Origin: Zygosaccharomyces rouxii
Lineage: Eukaryota > Ascomycota > Saccharomycetes > Saccharomycetales > Saccharomycetaceae
DNA length: 64,000 bases
Direction of reading: 5' to 3'
Assembly: GCF_000026365.1 (NCBI RefSeq)
Contig: NC_012993.1
Coordinates: 1,054,001 to 1,118,000, forward strand
In this document: positions 37,211-48,275 of the stretch, in pieces
How the letters are laid out: every line of letters begins with the position of its first letter
Numbering within the stretch: the first letter of the stretch is position 1
Notes under the pieces: model-generated
What the model was told of the DNA's origin: nothing
Databases searched by the model: none
What the model saw: the letters and a program-made list of their open reading frames with translations, nothing else
Program-made: the position numbers and the translations under genes

Positions 37211-38020
37211 CTATTTAGTAGCAGATTTTACTATAGCATACCAGTTATCCCTTTCGTATCCTGTCCCGATCACCGTTCCACCAGCTGCTTTACAGTCTTC
37301 CTCGAGCTCTCCGCGACGGTACAAGTGATAAAACCGGTATCTGGTGTCTTGCGATGCCTCCCGCTGCTGCTGTTGCTCCAGCTCCTCCTGCTCTTTTCTC
37401 AATTCCTGACGTCTCTTCTTCTTCATCTCTGAGACGTACTGAGCTCTTTCATGCAGTGGAATACCGCTAAGATCTACCTTCTCGGGCGCTGCCTTTACAG
37501 ATTTTGTTGGCTTCTTCGGTTTAAGGACCCAGGGGATCAATACGTCTTGTTCCATGCCCTCATGATAGCCTCTTCTCGATTCATTTTGTTCTAATGCCCA
37601 ACAGTAGATAAGCGCTTGACCTTCAGGGCGTAATTTGGTCAAAATGTGAGCAATGGCAGCTATACGTCTCTCTCTAGTTGTCCAATGGTGCACCACTGCA
37701 ATAGAAATCGCAAAATCAAATGTACCGTCTTTATGTGGTAGCTGTAACCCATCAGCAATGAGAACGTTATAACGGGAGTTGATCTCATTGGCGCATTGGA
37801 TCAATCCTGAAGATCTGTCAGAGCCAATAATGAACAAATTGGGATTTACCCCCAAGTACTTACCATTACCACACCCAACATCGATTCCAATAGCCCCCAT
37901 AGGTTGTGAATTGAGGAAATTAGCCACGACCGGCCACGGCTTGTACCTAGTCTCAGAGAAATGGGGCGCTATCTCATCATAAACCCTGTGGACGTACTCC
38001 TGCTCTTTCAATTCAGCCAT
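37211..38020 (-). CDS. TRM9: tRNA wobble uridine carboxymethyl-methyltransferase Trm9
   Basis: A 269-residue SAM-dependent methyltransferase (S. cerevisiae 279). It makes the final methyl ester of mcm5U and mcm5s2U at tRNA position 34, with Trm112. Motif I GIDVGCGNGKYL is near residues 46-57. Other conserved parts are GSDRSSGLIQCA, DFAISIAVVHHW and the C-terminal DNWYAIVKSA. The Lys-rich insert after residue 170 is usual. The start is the ATG at complement 38018-38020; the upstream TTG frame is ignored. A PAC motif lies about 107 bp upstream. Confidence 0.95.
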   Translation of the reverse strand: MAELKEQEYVHRVYDEIAPHFSETRYKPWPVVANFLNSQPMGAIGIDVGCGNGKYLGVNPNLFIIGSDRSSGLIQCANEINSRYNVLIADGLQLPHKDGTFDFAISIAVVHHWTTRERRIAAIAHILTKLRPEGQALIYCWALEQNESRRGYHEGMEQDVLIPWVLKPKKPTKSVKAAPEKVDLSGIPLHERAQYVSEMKKKRRQELRKEQEELEQQQQREASQDTRYRFYHLYRRGELEEDCKAAGGTVIGTGYERDNWYAIVKSATK

Positions 38021-38422
38021 GATAATAATCAGAGTGGGAAACAAACGGCTAGCAGACTTTAATACCTCTTGCTATCTTGCAATATTTCAGGTCAGTCAGT
38101 ATCCAAGCAATTTTTCAAGTGCTCATCTCATCGCATTTTGCTTGAAAAAATGCATATAAAATGCAGCTTGGAAAGGAGGCACATAAGAGACTCTGAATGG
38201 TACCACGAGGACCTACCTCGAATCATGGTCACCACTGAATGTGCCTAAGTCATTATATAGGAATCCTCTTGATTCAAAAGGTCACGTGCCAACATGTGTA
38301 CGTTTCCTTTTGTGAAGTCAATGCTCGATGAACAGTTCGACTGAACTCTTCATCAATAACGATGAAGGATCTGAAGTATTCCCACCTCCCCCATTGAGGT
38401 CCTATTTTTTTTTTTCTTGCCC
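38021..38422. other. Divergent promoter region TRM9/GPI17
   Basis: A 402 bp region containing a PAC motif, an E-box-like TCACGTG (38281-38287) and a T-run just before GPI17. No gene seen. Confidence 0.6.
38127..38134 (-). promoter_or_regulatory. PAC motif of TRM9
   Basis: CTCATCGC (GCGATGAG on the TRM9 strand) followed by a partial RRPE (TGAAAAAATG at 38143-38152). tRNA-modification genes often belong to the ribosome-biogenesis regulon, which fits TRM9. Confidence 0.7.
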
Positions 38423-39967
38423 ATGTATCCCACCACATTCAAATTGAGGAAGCTCATTGGGGTATGCTTTTTGGCCCTTTACCTTCTTTTAGGTGTACCT
38501 CTATGGTATAAACTGACAACTACTTATAGAGCTCCGTTACCCATTGAGTATATCCAAGCATTGCATGACGATAGATTACACGATATACATATGGTGATAC
38601 CTGTTTACCTCAAATGTGATAGTTATAAGTTCCCCGATCTGCATAAGGCTGTTCAAGTGCAAGTGAACAGTTTACTGGATACAAAGGATCAGGGCATACC
38701 ATGGTCACTGCAATTGATGCCCTACGATGCAGAAAAACTGCAGGACAGTAATAATCTAAATGGTAGTGATTATCATGTGGTGAATTTAGTCTTGGATGAA
38801 GCTGTTGGATTCTCACTGGCTTACGATACAAAGGAAACAACGGTGTTCTTTGATGATCCATCTATAATCACTAACGATTTACCATTCTTCATTGCACAGA
38901 CTCTTGTCGAGCATGCCTTTGAACTAGAATGGTCAGTACTGTCTGGTGATGAAAGACTAGAGGTAACAAACAGTATGGCGATTTCTTATCGACCAAATAT
39001 CCATTTGAGTATTTCACTGTTAACAGGTGACGGGTATCCAGTATCATGGGAAATCGATTCTACTCTAAAGAAGTACTTTTCACCTTTGAGGAAATTTTTA
39101 TCACCATTGGTAAATTTTACAGTGGATACAGGTATCCTCTATTACAACGATTTAAATCTGCACACTTTGAACAATAGACAAAATGTGACATGGAAAGATT
39201 TATCCCATGCGGTCGACCTCTCTGAATTGTTATCAATGAACTATTTCTCTGAAGCTGCAAGTCTCAACTTGGCTATTGTTTTCCCCAGTGAACAGAATAG
39301 CAAAGATGGATTCAATTTTATCAATGATAACTGGTATAGTTTCCTTGTGCCACAGTGGGGGATGCTCACCATTAATAAGTACCCACTAAAACAAAACTCG
39401 TCGTTAACTGAGAATTATTTGACACCAATCATGTATCAATTTGCTACAGATATTTTTCAACTATTGGGTCTTAAGAAAGACTCGCAAGAGTTGACTTCAC
39501 CATGTATTACTATTGATTCTTTCAGAAGAATTACTATTTTGCAAAATATCCATAAGGCAGAGGAAACTCTTTGGTCATTAGTCAAATTGACTCAATCCTT
39601 CCAGACGATGTCAATTCCTGAGGAGGTTCTTGGCAACGTTACCGAGGCACTAGACTTGCGTTTACAAATCATCGATATGCTTAATGACCCATTACAAGGT
39701 GGTGATGAATCGTGGAATCGTGCATTGATTTTAAGCAATAAATTGGTAGAATTATCCGAAGCTGCATTTTTCCACGGTGAAATGGTTCAACAAAATTTCT
39801 TCCCACAAGAACACAAATTGGCAGTATACCTACCTCTGCTGGGTCCAATTACCGTAGTGACATTTTTTGGATTCATTAGATTGATCAAAGAGAAACCTGA
39901 TGGTAAGAAAAGACACTCAAATGGATCAGAAAAATCCAGTGAAATCGAAGGTAAAAAGAGTAATTGA
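38423..39967 (+). CDS. GPI17: GPI transamidase subunit Gpi17 (PIG-S)
   Basis: A 514-residue membrane protein (S. cerevisiae 534). The topology is that of PIG-S: one membrane span near the N-terminus (LIGVCFLALYLLLGVPLWYKL, about 11-31), a long lumenal domain with several N-glycosylation sequons (for example NGS, NFT, NVT) and one span near the C-terminus (about 468-490, YLPLLGPITVVTFFGF), then a basic tail. It is part of the complex that attaches GPI anchors to proteins in the ER. The start is the ATG at 38423. Confidence 0.93.
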   Translation: MYPTTFKLRKLIGVCFLALYLLLGVPLWYKLTTTYRAPLPIEYIQALHDDRLHDIHMVIPVYLKCDSYKFPDLHKAVQVQVNSLLDTKDQGIPWSLQLMPYDAEKLQDSNNLNGSDYHVVNLVLDEAVGFSLAYDTKETTVFFDDPSIITNDLPFFIAQTLVEHAFELEWSVLSGDERLEVTNSMAISYRPNIHLSISLLTGDGYPVSWEIDSTLKKYFSPLRKFLSPLVNFTVDTGILYYNDLNLHTLNNRQNVTWKDLSHAVDLSELLSMNYFSEAASLNLAIVFPSEQNSKDGFNFINDNWYSFLVPQWGMLTINKYPLKQNSSLTENYLTPIMYQFATDIFQLLGLKKDSQELTSPCITIDSFRRITILQNIHKAEETLWSLVKLTQSFQTMSIPEEVLGNVTEALDLRLQIIDMLNDPLQGGDESWNRALILSNKLVELSEAAFFHGEMVQQNFFPQEHKLAVYLPLLGPITVVTFFGFIRLIKEKPDGKKRHSNGSEKSSEIEGKKSN

Positions 39968-40148
39968 TAGCCAATTTCAAAATTTTACATACATACATAT
40001 ATCTATAATTTTTCATATAAAAGTTCATTATTATTCATATACTATTTTCTTATAGAGGGGAGCTTGTAAGAGAAGAAAAAAACGAAGACAGTTAGCTAAT
40101 AAGTATGTCAAGTTGAAAAGAAAGACAAAGAATAAGCAAATTTCAGCC

Positions 40149-41216
40149 ATGGCAGAACCCCAGGGACCCTTGGATGTAATTCCAAAGGTTAACTATCCAC
40201 CACACTTAACTTTTTCCAATTACCTCTCAACAACACAGATGATAGGACAAGTCTTAAGTGAAGACCAAGAATATGTATCATGGAAGATTAAAAATATGAG
40301 AACTGGTGGAACGATGAATGATTATCTACACTCTTTTCAAGGAAGACAAGATGAAGCTAAAGAACATGGTAGGTTTGCGGTTGGCGATTATTACAATGTA
40401 ACAAAACCCGTCAGATCCAATAGATCATGGAAACGTTCAACACCTGGCATCACCAAAAAATCGAAGTCGATTAACGATGTACCGTCTAATTTAAGATTCC
40501 CAAGGGAGATTTATGAGGAAAATCTGAATAGCATACCGAGACCAAGAGAATTAGACCAAGATGAACAGTTTAAATTATTGGTGACGAATTTGGATGAAGA
40601 ACAGACTAATAGATTTGAAGTCTTCCACAGAACTGCGTTGAGTAAGACTCAAGTGAAGAAAATAGCGGGAATGGTGATTAACCAAAGTGTCACTGAAAAT
40701 ATGCGTGTGTTTTTACAAGCGGTTGGCAAGATATACGCCGGAGAAATCATTGAATTGGCGCTAGTCGTCAGAGAGAAATGGTTTGTATCAAGAAGTGTAC
40801 TAGAATTTAATCGAAAGAAGAAAATTGGCAAAAGGCTCAAGAAATATCTCAAGAAGTTGACCTTACTTGTAGATAGTAATCATAACAAAGAGGAATACAA
40901 CGATAGTGTAGATGAAACAGCCAGCGATTCCTACTACGATGATGAAGAAGACGATATGAAAGATGTACAAGAAGGTAATAAGTTAATCAAGAGTGATTCG
41001 AACGGTCAAGATACGAGGTTGGCGCTGATATCCCACTATAACAAACTTGTCAAAGATTTTAACTCTATTGACGTCAGCGTGGAAAAATATGCTAAAAGTC
41101 CTATCTTACCGGAACATATCAGAGAAGCATGGAGGTTACATCAAATACAAACTGATGGATTGCCTTACACACAGTGGAGAACCCAAGGTGAAGGAAACGG
41201 TTGTATGTTCAGATAA
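40149..41216 (+). CDS. TAF11: TFIID subunit Taf11
   Basis: A 355-residue TFIID subunit (S. cerevisiae 346). The C-terminal histone fold (about 145-235, from NRFEVFHRTALSKTQVKKI to MRVFLQAVGKIYAGEIIELA) is the conserved TAFII28 domain that pairs with Taf13. It is interrupted by an acidic insert (about 245-290) before the last conserved helix (ILPEHIREAWRLHQ). The start is the ATG at 40149; the frame before it begins at TTG. The stop codon is followed at once by a run of 31 A. Confidence 0.93.
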   Translation: MAEPQGPLDVIPKVNYPPHLTFSNYLSTTQMIGQVLSEDQEYVSWKIKNMRTGGTMNDYLHSFQGRQDEAKEHGRFAVGDYYNVTKPVRSNRSWKRSTPGITKKSKSINDVPSNLRFPREIYEENLNSIPRPRELDQDEQFKLLVTNLDEEQTNRFEVFHRTALSKTQVKKIAGMVINQSVTENMRVFLQAVGKIYAGEIIELALVVREKWFVSRSVLEFNRKKKIGKRLKKYLKKLTLLVDSNHNKEEYNDSVDETASDSYYDDEEDDMKDVQEGNKLIKSDSNGQDTRLALISHYNKLVKDFNSIDVSVEKYAKSPILPEHIREAWRLHQIQTDGLPYTQWRTQGEGNGCMFR

Positions 41217-41217
41217 G

Positions 41218-41248
<31 letters not shown>
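41218..41248 (+). repeat. Poly(A) run, 31 A, between TAF11 and PPM1
   Basis: Thirty-one consecutive A, beginning 2 bp after the TAF11 stop codon and filling nearly half of the 71 bp spacer between the convergent TAF11 and PPM1 genes. Confidence 0.95.
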
Positions 41249-41250
<2 letters not shown>

Positions 41251-41287
41251 ATAGAAAAAAGCAAAAAACATCAAATTCACATAATCA

Positions 41288-42274
41288 TTAGACATTGCCC
41301 CACTGTGATTTACAAAACACGTAATGCGTCTGCATAACTTTTAGTTCCTCCAATTCATCTAAAAATTGCAATGATTTTAACCTTTTAATTTCATCTTGCG
41401 GAATTTTGTTGAAGAGTTCCCACATATCTTGAATACTAGTTTGCAATGGTGCGAATCTATTTGCATATTTTTCTTTCGAATTGAAAATCATTAAAGTGGG
41501 CATTTCCAAATTTCTAGAATCTCTCAAGTTTGCTTGCATTATAGTTCCAAATCTGTCGTTTTCACTAGATCCACCGATCGGATCGTAAGAAACCCAATGG
41601 CCTGATTTGTAATGGTTTATAAGGTATTCTATTAGTTTTTGTGATGCATCTTGCGTCATATAGCATAAAACGCACTCTGTAATAATTATTGTTGGGACAT
41701 CAGCATCTGTAACTTTGTCCAATTTCACACTCGTCTGGTTTAAATCGTTCAAATCACAAGAAATTAGCTCGTACCTATCAGAACGAACCAATTGATCACC
41801 TTGTGGTTCCTGTAGCTTTAAAAATTCCCTTAGGCCCTGAGTCTCCCACAAAGCTTTACTCTTGACCTTGGTAGATTCACTATAGTCAACATCGACAAAC
41901 TTCAGATTAGGATAATTACGCAGGAGGGGAACCATTCTCAAATCTGAACCACCTCCAAGATCGAGGATCTGCACTCTTTGGTCCTTGCCAATCTTGCTTA
42001 AAATTCCATTCAGCTCCAAATCAATAGAAACTGTACGCAAATAGGTACCATAATTCATCACGGGATATGAAGACTGCAGAGTTCTGGTTACTTTACCATG
42101 GATCCTACGACTTACATGCTTCAACCCATTTATATAATCCATATGAATCTCCTTATATCCCATATACCCGCATTTTGCCAATTGGTAACAGGGTGAGGGC
42201 AAATATCCTTTATAGATCGCGGATATTCTGCACGATAGCGCATCGTAATCAGTCTGCTGTACGACTCTTTCCAT
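41288..42274 (-). CDS. PPM1: Leucine carboxyl methyltransferase Ppm1
   Basis: A 328-residue SAM-dependent methyltransferase, the same length as in S. cerevisiae. It methylates the C-terminal leucine of PP2A catalytic subunits (Pph21/22), promoting holoenzyme assembly. The SAM motif VQILDLGGGSDLR is near residues 79-91, and the family motifs KFVDVDYSE and TIIITECVLCYM are present. The start at complement 42272-42274 is an ATG. It is transcribed divergently from the phosphatase gene PPZ, which in S. cerevisiae is also its neighbour. Confidence 0.95.
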   Translation of the reverse strand: MERVVQQTDYDALSCRISAIYKGYLPSPCYQLAKCGYMGYKEIHMDYINGLKHVSRRIHGKVTRTLQSSYPVMNYGTYLRTVSIDLELNGILSKIGKDQRVQILDLGGGSDLRMVPLLRNYPNLKFVDVDYSESTKVKSKALWETQGLREFLKLQEPQGDQLVRSDRYELISCDLNDLNQTSVKLDKVTDADVPTIIITECVLCYMTQDASQKLIEYLINHYKSGHWVSYDPIGGSSENDRFGTIMQANLRDSRNLEMPTLMIFNSKEKYANRFAPLQTSIQDMWELFNKIPQDEIKRLKSLQFLDELEELKVMQTHYVFCKSQWGNV

Positions 42275-42835
42275 ATTTCGGACACACAGGATCGATTACC
42301 ACCAGTGTAAACCCGTCAAAATCCACCTATCGATTCACAATTCCTAATTACTGCCATTATTAGTCCCCATGCTCATCTCATCTTGGTCTTCCTTGATTTG
42401 ACCATAGTAGTTTTCAAAGTCCGGGTAACAAAAGGTGAGCCATGAGAATCATTAAGGAATGACAGCAAACGGCTCGTCTAAAAGAAGTTCAGTCTTTAAT
42501 AGATAAAGGTTAGAATGGAAATTGGACCAAGGATTGTTGATTAAAGGGAATTAGAGGTTGAAATTGGATTCATAAGGTTTTATTTGTTCGTACTAGGTTT
42601 TATATTGTATCCTCGTCCCTCATTTTTTTGATTATTATTTTATTTTATCTCTATATTGGGTTGGCTTTTTAGGTACCGGATCCAATAAAGCTGCATTTAC
42701 AACTACAAGAGGAGTTCTATTACCGTTGAGAGGTTATCTACTGCTCCGAGGAATTGATAAGTACTTACAGCATTCGAGGACTATACTTTTTTTTTTTCCT
42801 ATCTTTTCGATTTGTGTTTTGTGATTAGTTGAAGG
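42275..42835. other. Divergent promoter region PPM1/PPZ
   Basis: A 561 bp region with a Reb1-type site (42422-42428), AT-rich stretches and a T-run just before PPZ. No ORF beginning with ATG of notable size and no RNA gene seen. Confidence 0.6.
42422..42428 (-). promoter_or_regulatory. Reb1-type site between PPM1 and PPZ
   Basis: CGGGTAA about 150 bp upstream of PPM1; the surrounding word TCCGGGTAACA is identical to the one upstream of SIP1. Confidence 0.55.
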
Positions 42836-45121
42836 ATGGGAAATTCAGGTTCCAAGACAGCAAAGGGAACCAGAGCGCCCGTTAAGGGATCTAATGGTGA
42901 CGGGTCGTCGTTGACACCTCCATTTACAAGGACAGATACATCTCAGTCGGCGAAATCCACGAGATCTTTAAGGTCACTGAGGTCAAGGCGATCCGAATCA
43001 GGATCTACAAGTGCACAGGGAACCCCTCAGATGTTACCTGTGAATGATTCTGAATCACCACTGCCTTCGAATATTGGAGTGTCTACGCCTACAGGTAAGG
43101 ATTTTTCTTCAAGTAGTGGTAGTGGTGGTGGTGGTTCTCATCGTAATCATCGTAGACATTCTAATTCGGAGTTACCTCCATCTTCCTCAAATAAGGAACA
43201 AGAAGATCAGCATTTCCAAACACCGCAAGGCTCTAGCACAGATGGTAATCATCTAAATCCAAATATGTCTGCGCAGCCACCAACACCAATGACATCCAGT
43301 AGACGACGCTCGTCTTCTAAAAGACCAAGTATCAGTAATGCGGATTTACCGCCATCTATGATACAAATGGAACCAAAATCACCTATTTTGAAAAATAGCA
43401 ATTATACCATCGGCAACGTTCTAAATTATAATGAAAATGCATTGACGGATGAAGATGAAGATGATGCGGCCAACGACGGTTTTAGTAAAGGTGGTAAGTC
43501 ACAATTGGATAGCGTTAGACATAGTCATTCGTCAAGACCTTCAAGTGTGAGGAGTAGTTCGTCTTCAAGAGTTCGTAAAAGGTCAGATAATTATGGTAAC
43601 AATGGCGGTGGTATTGCAGATTCTGACTTATTAGGTAGTCAATTACAAGCACAGCAACACGGAATATCAAGATCTAATTCACATGCTTCTTCGCATAGTC
43701 GGAAATCATCAGCATCTGCAGGTAATACTGCGTATAGTACACCGTTGAATTCCCCAGGTATATTTGCCAATTCACATGTTAATGGAAATAATGGTCCTGG
43801 TCAAGACGATTATTTTGGTTCTGCCGCTATGGCTTCATTACACGGATCTAATAATCATCATTATGATCCAAACCATTCTTCCGACAGTGTAAATAGATCA
43901 TTGAACAATTCTTTGGAAGAGAGTGGTGGTAATGATAACAATAGTGGCTCACATCATTTAACGATGGACGCTACTGCAGCAGAGGCAGATCCATCATTAA
44001 TTAATCATCACCAACACCATGATTCAAAATCACGAAGTAATTCTTTCGAAGGATATCCAACAGCTCTACCTACAGATCCAGAATTAGCAGAAGGTGCAAT
44101 AGATGGTGGTAGTGAAAGTCAACAGCATGGTAAGAAGAAAAAAGTTCATAAACCAATTAATATTGATGAAACGATACAAAAATTATTGGACGCAGGTTAT
44201 GCGGGTAAAAGAACTAAAAATGTTTGTTTGAAAAATTCAGAGATTGCTCAAATTTGTCATTTAGCCAGAGAAATTTTCTTATCACAACCATCACTACTAG
44301 AATTATCACCTCCGGTTAAAATTGTTGGTGATGTACATGGTCAATATGCTGATCTTTTAAGGCTTTTCACAAAATGTGGATTTCCACCAGCGGCAAATTA
44401 CTTATTTTTGGGGGATTACGTAGATCGTGGTAAACAATCCCTAGAGACAATTCTTTTGCTGCTTTGTTACAAAATCAAATATCCTGAAAATTTCTTTTTG
44501 CTAAGAGGTAATCATGAATGTGCGAATGTTACAAGAGTCTACGGATTTTATGATGAATGTAAAAGGCGTTGTAATATTAAAACGTGGAAAATTTTCATCG
44601 ATACTTTTAACACATTACCATTAGCTGCAATAGTTGCAGGTAAGATTTTTTGTGTTCATGGTGGACTTTCACCAGTTTTAAATTCAATGGATGAAATTCG
44701 TCATTTTAGTAGACCTACAGATGTACCGGATTTTGGTTTAATTAACGATTTACTATGGTCAGATCCAACAGATTCTCCGAATGAGTGGGAAGATAATGAA
44801 AGAGGTGTCAGTTACTGTTATAATAAGGTTGCAATAAACAAATTTCTAAACAAATTTGGTTTTGATTTGGTTTGCAGGGCCCACATGGTTGTAGAAGATG
44901 GATACGAGTTTTTCAATGATAGAAGTTTAGTAACAGTTTTTTCAGCACCAAACTACTGCGGTGAATTCGATAATTGGGGGGCTGTAATGAGCGTTAGTGA
45001 AGGTTTATTATGTTCATTCGAATTACTAGACCCCCTAGATAGTGCTGCATTGAAACAAGTCATGAAGAAAGGTCGTCAAGAGAGAAAACTGGCCAATCAA
45101 CAACAATTTCAAGGTTATTAA
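42836..45121 (+). CDS. PPZ1: Ser/Thr protein phosphatase Z (single ortholog of PPZ1/PPZ2)
   Basis: A 761-residue phosphatase. The N-terminal half is the fungal PPZ extension: MGNSGSK (myristoylation at Gly2) and Ser/Asn/Arg-rich low complexity. The catalytic PPP domain (about 448-745) has GDVHGQ at about 498-503, GDYVDRG, LRGNHE and HGGLSP, with all metal ligands and catalytic His present. PPZ enzymes control potassium/sodium homeostasis and are inhibited by Hal3/Vhs3. S. cerevisiae has two copies (692 and 710 aa), one in each sister region; here there is one. Confidence 0.95.
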   Translation: MGNSGSKTAKGTRAPVKGSNGDGSSLTPPFTRTDTSQSAKSTRSLRSLRSRRSESGSTSAQGTPQMLPVNDSESPLPSNIGVSTPTGKDFSSSSGSGGGGSHRNHRRHSNSELPPSSSNKEQEDQHFQTPQGSSTDGNHLNPNMSAQPPTPMTSSRRRSSSKRPSISNADLPPSMIQMEPKSPILKNSNYTIGNVLNYNENALTDEDEDDAANDGFSKGGKSQLDSVRHSHSSRPSSVRSSSSSRVRKRSDNYGNNGGGIADSDLLGSQLQAQQHGISRSNSHASSHSRKSSASAGNTAYSTPLNSPGIFANSHVNGNNGPGQDDYFGSAAMASLHGSNNHHYDPNHSSDSVNRSLNNSLEESGGNDNNSGSHHLTMDATAAEADPSLINHHQHHDSKSRSNSFEGYPTALPTDPELAEGAIDGGSESQQHGKKKKVHKPINIDETIQKLLDAGYAGKRTKNVCLKNSEIAQICHLAREIFLSQPSLLELSPPVKIVGDVHGQYADLLRLFTKCGFPPAANYLFLGDYVDRGKQSLETILLLLCYKIKYPENFFLLRGNHECANVTRVYGFYDECKRRCNIKTWKIFIDTFNTLPLAAIVAGKIFCVHGGLSPVLNSMDEIRHFSRPTDVPDFGLINDLLWSDPTDSPNEWEDNERGVSYCYNKVAINKFLNKFGFDLVCRAHMVVEDGYEFFNDRSLVTVFSAPNYCGEFDNWGAVMSVSEGLLCSFELLDPLDSAALKQVMKKGRQERKLANQQQFQGY

Positions 45122-45243
45122 GACAAAGGAGAGGAAAAGTTCAATTACCATTGTAAAGGAACCAATCGTTATTAGGCATTTTGATTTTGTACATTAAGCG
45201 TTAAGTATGATCGCATCATTTCATTCCTATTCATTAATTTTTG

Positions 45244-45274
<31 letters not shown>

Positions 45275-45412
45275 CAATTATATATGTATATGTTATTTTA
45301 TCATGCTTTCTTCACGTACGCGCCTTATAATCGAATTAACACTAACGCTGACATGTCGAACTAACTTCGATAATAAACAAGGGAAAGAAAGCTCTATCGA
45401 TGTTAAGAGTAG

Positions 45413-45841
45413 ATGAATGAAGATTACAGCAAGGAATACGAATGGTTCGCCTATTATATCACGGCAACATCAATCCTCATCTTTACCATAATTTGGTCCC
45501 TTCTGCCTGAACAGAGTGAATTCAATGGTACGATTCACGTTCGATTATTCCAAGCATTATTAGACATTTTACCACAGAGAAAATGGGTTATTTATCTACA
45601 ATGTCTTATTTTGATGGGGATGCTATACACATATTTGGCATTAATTACATATAATGAAGATGTTCTCATGCCACCATTAGACAATTTGAATACAGTGACG
45701 GATTCTCAAAGTAGACTGGCAGTTGTTGAAGAGAAGCAAAAATTTCTGAACAATTTTACATTTAAAGAAACAAGTGCTTTACTAGATTTACCTATAATGG
45801 ATGTTTGCGAAATTTTGCACGGTGATAATCAGTTAAAATAG
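45413..45841 (+). CDS. GPI19: GPI-GlcNAc transferase subunit Gpi19 (PIG-P)
   Basis: A 142-residue ER membrane protein (S. cerevisiae 140). Two membrane spans at about 15-32 and 55-76 (IYLQCLILMGMLYTYLALI) form the PIG-P hairpin. After them come the conserved PPLDNLNTVTD and a cytosolic C-terminus. It belongs to the complex that starts GPI anchor synthesis by adding GlcNAc to phosphatidylinositol. It lies 291 bp after PPZ, as in S. cerevisiae (PPZ2-GPI19). Confidence 0.93.
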   Translation: MNEDYSKEYEWFAYYITATSILIFTIIWSLLPEQSEFNGTIHVRLFQALLDILPQRKWVIYLQCLILMGMLYTYLALITYNEDVLMPPLDNLNTVTDSQSRLAVVEEKQKFLNNFTFKETSALLDLPIMDVCEILHGDNQLK

Positions 45842-46113
45842 TAATGACAATGACATAGTTTTTATAACGAATTGAAGGGGGGGTTATATCTACATACGCT
45901 CTTATATAGCTAATGACACAATTGGTTTTACGTGTGAAGGATATTTGGTGAAACAACAATAACAGTAAGAACAAACAAACAAACAAACAAAAAAACAAAA
46001 AATTAAAAAAAAAAAATTTGTGATTGACATGGATCTATATTCGAGTTGAAAAGTTAATAGTGTGTGGCTTACGATACGAGTTTTTCAGTATGTCTGCTAT
46101 TGCTTCTGTTTTC

Positions 46114-47880
46114 TTAAACTGTTGTAAAACCGTTATTACGGCGGTTACGACCTCCACGATAAGAACCACGACTGGAACCACCACCTCTTTGACTGTGGTT
46201 ATTAATCGATTTGTCATTACCATTTTCCCAGAGAAACCCGCTTGCAGGCTTAAAAATTGAATAATGTTTTTCATCCTGTGGATAGTTTTTACCATCTTGT
46301 TGGTGGTCATTATAATTGTTGAATGAGCCATTGGATGAATTATTATAGTTGGAAGGACCTCCCCTACGATTCTGATTTTGGTTCCTAAAACCACCACCAC
46401 CACGAGGTCCATTACCTCTACGGAAGGAGCCTCCTCTGCCACCACCACGGCCTCTAAAGCCGGTGCTATTGTCAGAAAATGAGGTACGTTTGTAATATGG
46501 ACGATCTTCTCCATTATTCTGCTGAGACTGGTGTTGGTGGTTATTATTATGATAATTGTTATGATGATGTTGTTGCTGATAATTATTGTGATTATCATAT
46601 TTCCCTGCTCCATTTTCTAGAGAAGGTGGACTTGTAGAGTCCTTTTCCAAGGGTGTTGATGTCGATGATGTTTCTGCTGTAGAAATAGGGTTTGTTGTAT
46701 TTGTGCTTGTTGTAGATGGAGCAGTAGCAGCAGGTGGAGCAGTAGCAGTAGCTATAGATGCTGGATTTGTTGCAGGTGAGGATAATCTAGTTGTGGCAGA
46801 GCTACTTGAAGGACTCTTCTTAGTCTCTTCAGCTGTTTTTTTTATCACTTGTAAATAACTCAAGGGCTTCGCCGGAGGTTCTTCGATTGCCGATGATGAT
46901 GACGATGCAGATTCTTCTTCATGTGGTTTTTTCAAAAGTGTAACTTTGCGTTGATGATGATGTTGTGGATTATTTGGTTCACTACCAGAAATCCTTCTCA
47001 AAGTACTTGTATCTTCAACGTGCAACTTCCCAACTTTTTCTTCAATATCTAAAATTTTAGATTGGGTATCAACAGGTTTTGCTGACCCAAATGGATTCGA
47101 TTTCGAAGATTTCGAAGTTTGTCTTGGTTTTGGTGGCACATAAGGTTTTGAAGCATCGTCTCTTGGATCAGTTAATAATTTGACTTTAGCATTATATTCA
47201 TTGAAGTCTTCAAATTGCGCAGGTTCCACCTTGATGTTGTAGTACTTGAGTAATGGTTGTGTCCAATATTTTAAAATTTTATCCATATCTCTACCTGTTA
47301 TTACTTCCACAAAAGCTACTTTATTTTCTCTTTTAAAATTTTGTTCAAAAATTGTACCTGAATTCAAAGTTGCAATTGATGGATTTGGATTCAGTTCCCA
47401 AAACATCTTACATTTGGTAAATTTGGTAAATTTCTCATGAAATAAATCATCAATATCGACACTGGCAAAATTTTGTGGTAATTGTGAAAATTTAACGATA
47501 TATGGAGGTCCCATTGGAACTGAATTAATTTTATTAGTATTGTTACCAGCACTTTCAAGGACACCATGATTAGGTGGTGGTGATCTATATCCAAATGGAT
47601 TTGGACGTACTTCAGCATTACCCCCTCCTTGCTGTTTATGAGTTTTGGTTTTTAAAATATCAATATTTGTTGTATTGCTTATTGCTTCTAAATTGATATC
47701 ATCTTCATTCCAAACTGAATCCCCAAGGGAATCATCCCCAAGGAATTCTTCTAATGACATTTTCTTTATTCCACCATTGTTGGCACCTATTTGAATAATA
47801 CATCGTAGTGAAAAAGTTAGTATATCGAATTGGATAACAATAATAATAGTATTTCAAAAATTCAATGTGCACATACTCAT
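46114..47880 (-). CDS. PSP2: RGG-motif RNA-binding protein Psp2, with a 4-nt first exon
   Basis: Proposed structure: exon 1 complement 47877-47880 (ATGA), exon 2 complement 46114-47786, giving 558 residues starting MSANNGGIKKMSLEEFLGD. Without splicing the protein would begin at the second Met (complement 47758-47760, 548 aa). The conserved N-terminal part (DSLGDSVWNEDDINLEAISNT), Ser/Thr/Asn-rich middle and C-terminal RGG clusters (about residues 435-465 and 530-550) match Psp2, a P-body/translation protein that promotes ATG mRNA translation in S. cerevisiae (593 aa). The S. cerevisiae gene also has an intron near its start. It is transcribed toward GPI19 and away from THI74. Confidence 0.9.
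47787..47876 (-). other. Proposed PSP2 intron (90 nt)
   Basis: On the minus strand it starts GTATGT, carries TACTAAC at complement 47816-47822 and ends AATAG, 29 nt after the branch point. Splicing joins ATGA to GTGCC and keeps the frame into the long ORF without stops. Confidence 0.85.
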
Positions 47881-48275
47881 TATATGCTTGATTCCACCTC
47901 TCTTGACTTGTAAATCAACAAGTTATAAAGATAAAGATAGAATGAAATCCTCTTTGAATAGTACTATTCTAAAAGATGATGATCTCTCGTATCTCTTTAA
48001 ACAGCCCTAGAATTGAAAAGAAAAATTTTGATTCAAATGAAACAACGATAGCCAAGAAGGATTCTCGGTATTGATCTTGAATTCCAATAAGGATATATCT
48101 TTAAAGAGTTCTTTTCGTGTAGAATGGCCCTTAGAGATAGGTTAATGGAGTTCCCCGATGTGACCTTTATTTTAATTGTTCCTTTATTTCCTTCAACGTT
48201 TTGGATTCCTCAATTTTTTTGGCTTCGTACAAAAATACTTTACTTGAAAAATAGCTGTGGTGTTAACATGCGTGT

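Noticed and set aside
45300..45412. Possible GPI19 intron (CACTAAC near 45347)
   Set aside because: No GTATGT donor with an in-frame ATG upstream; the ATG at 45413 already gives a full-length Gpi19.
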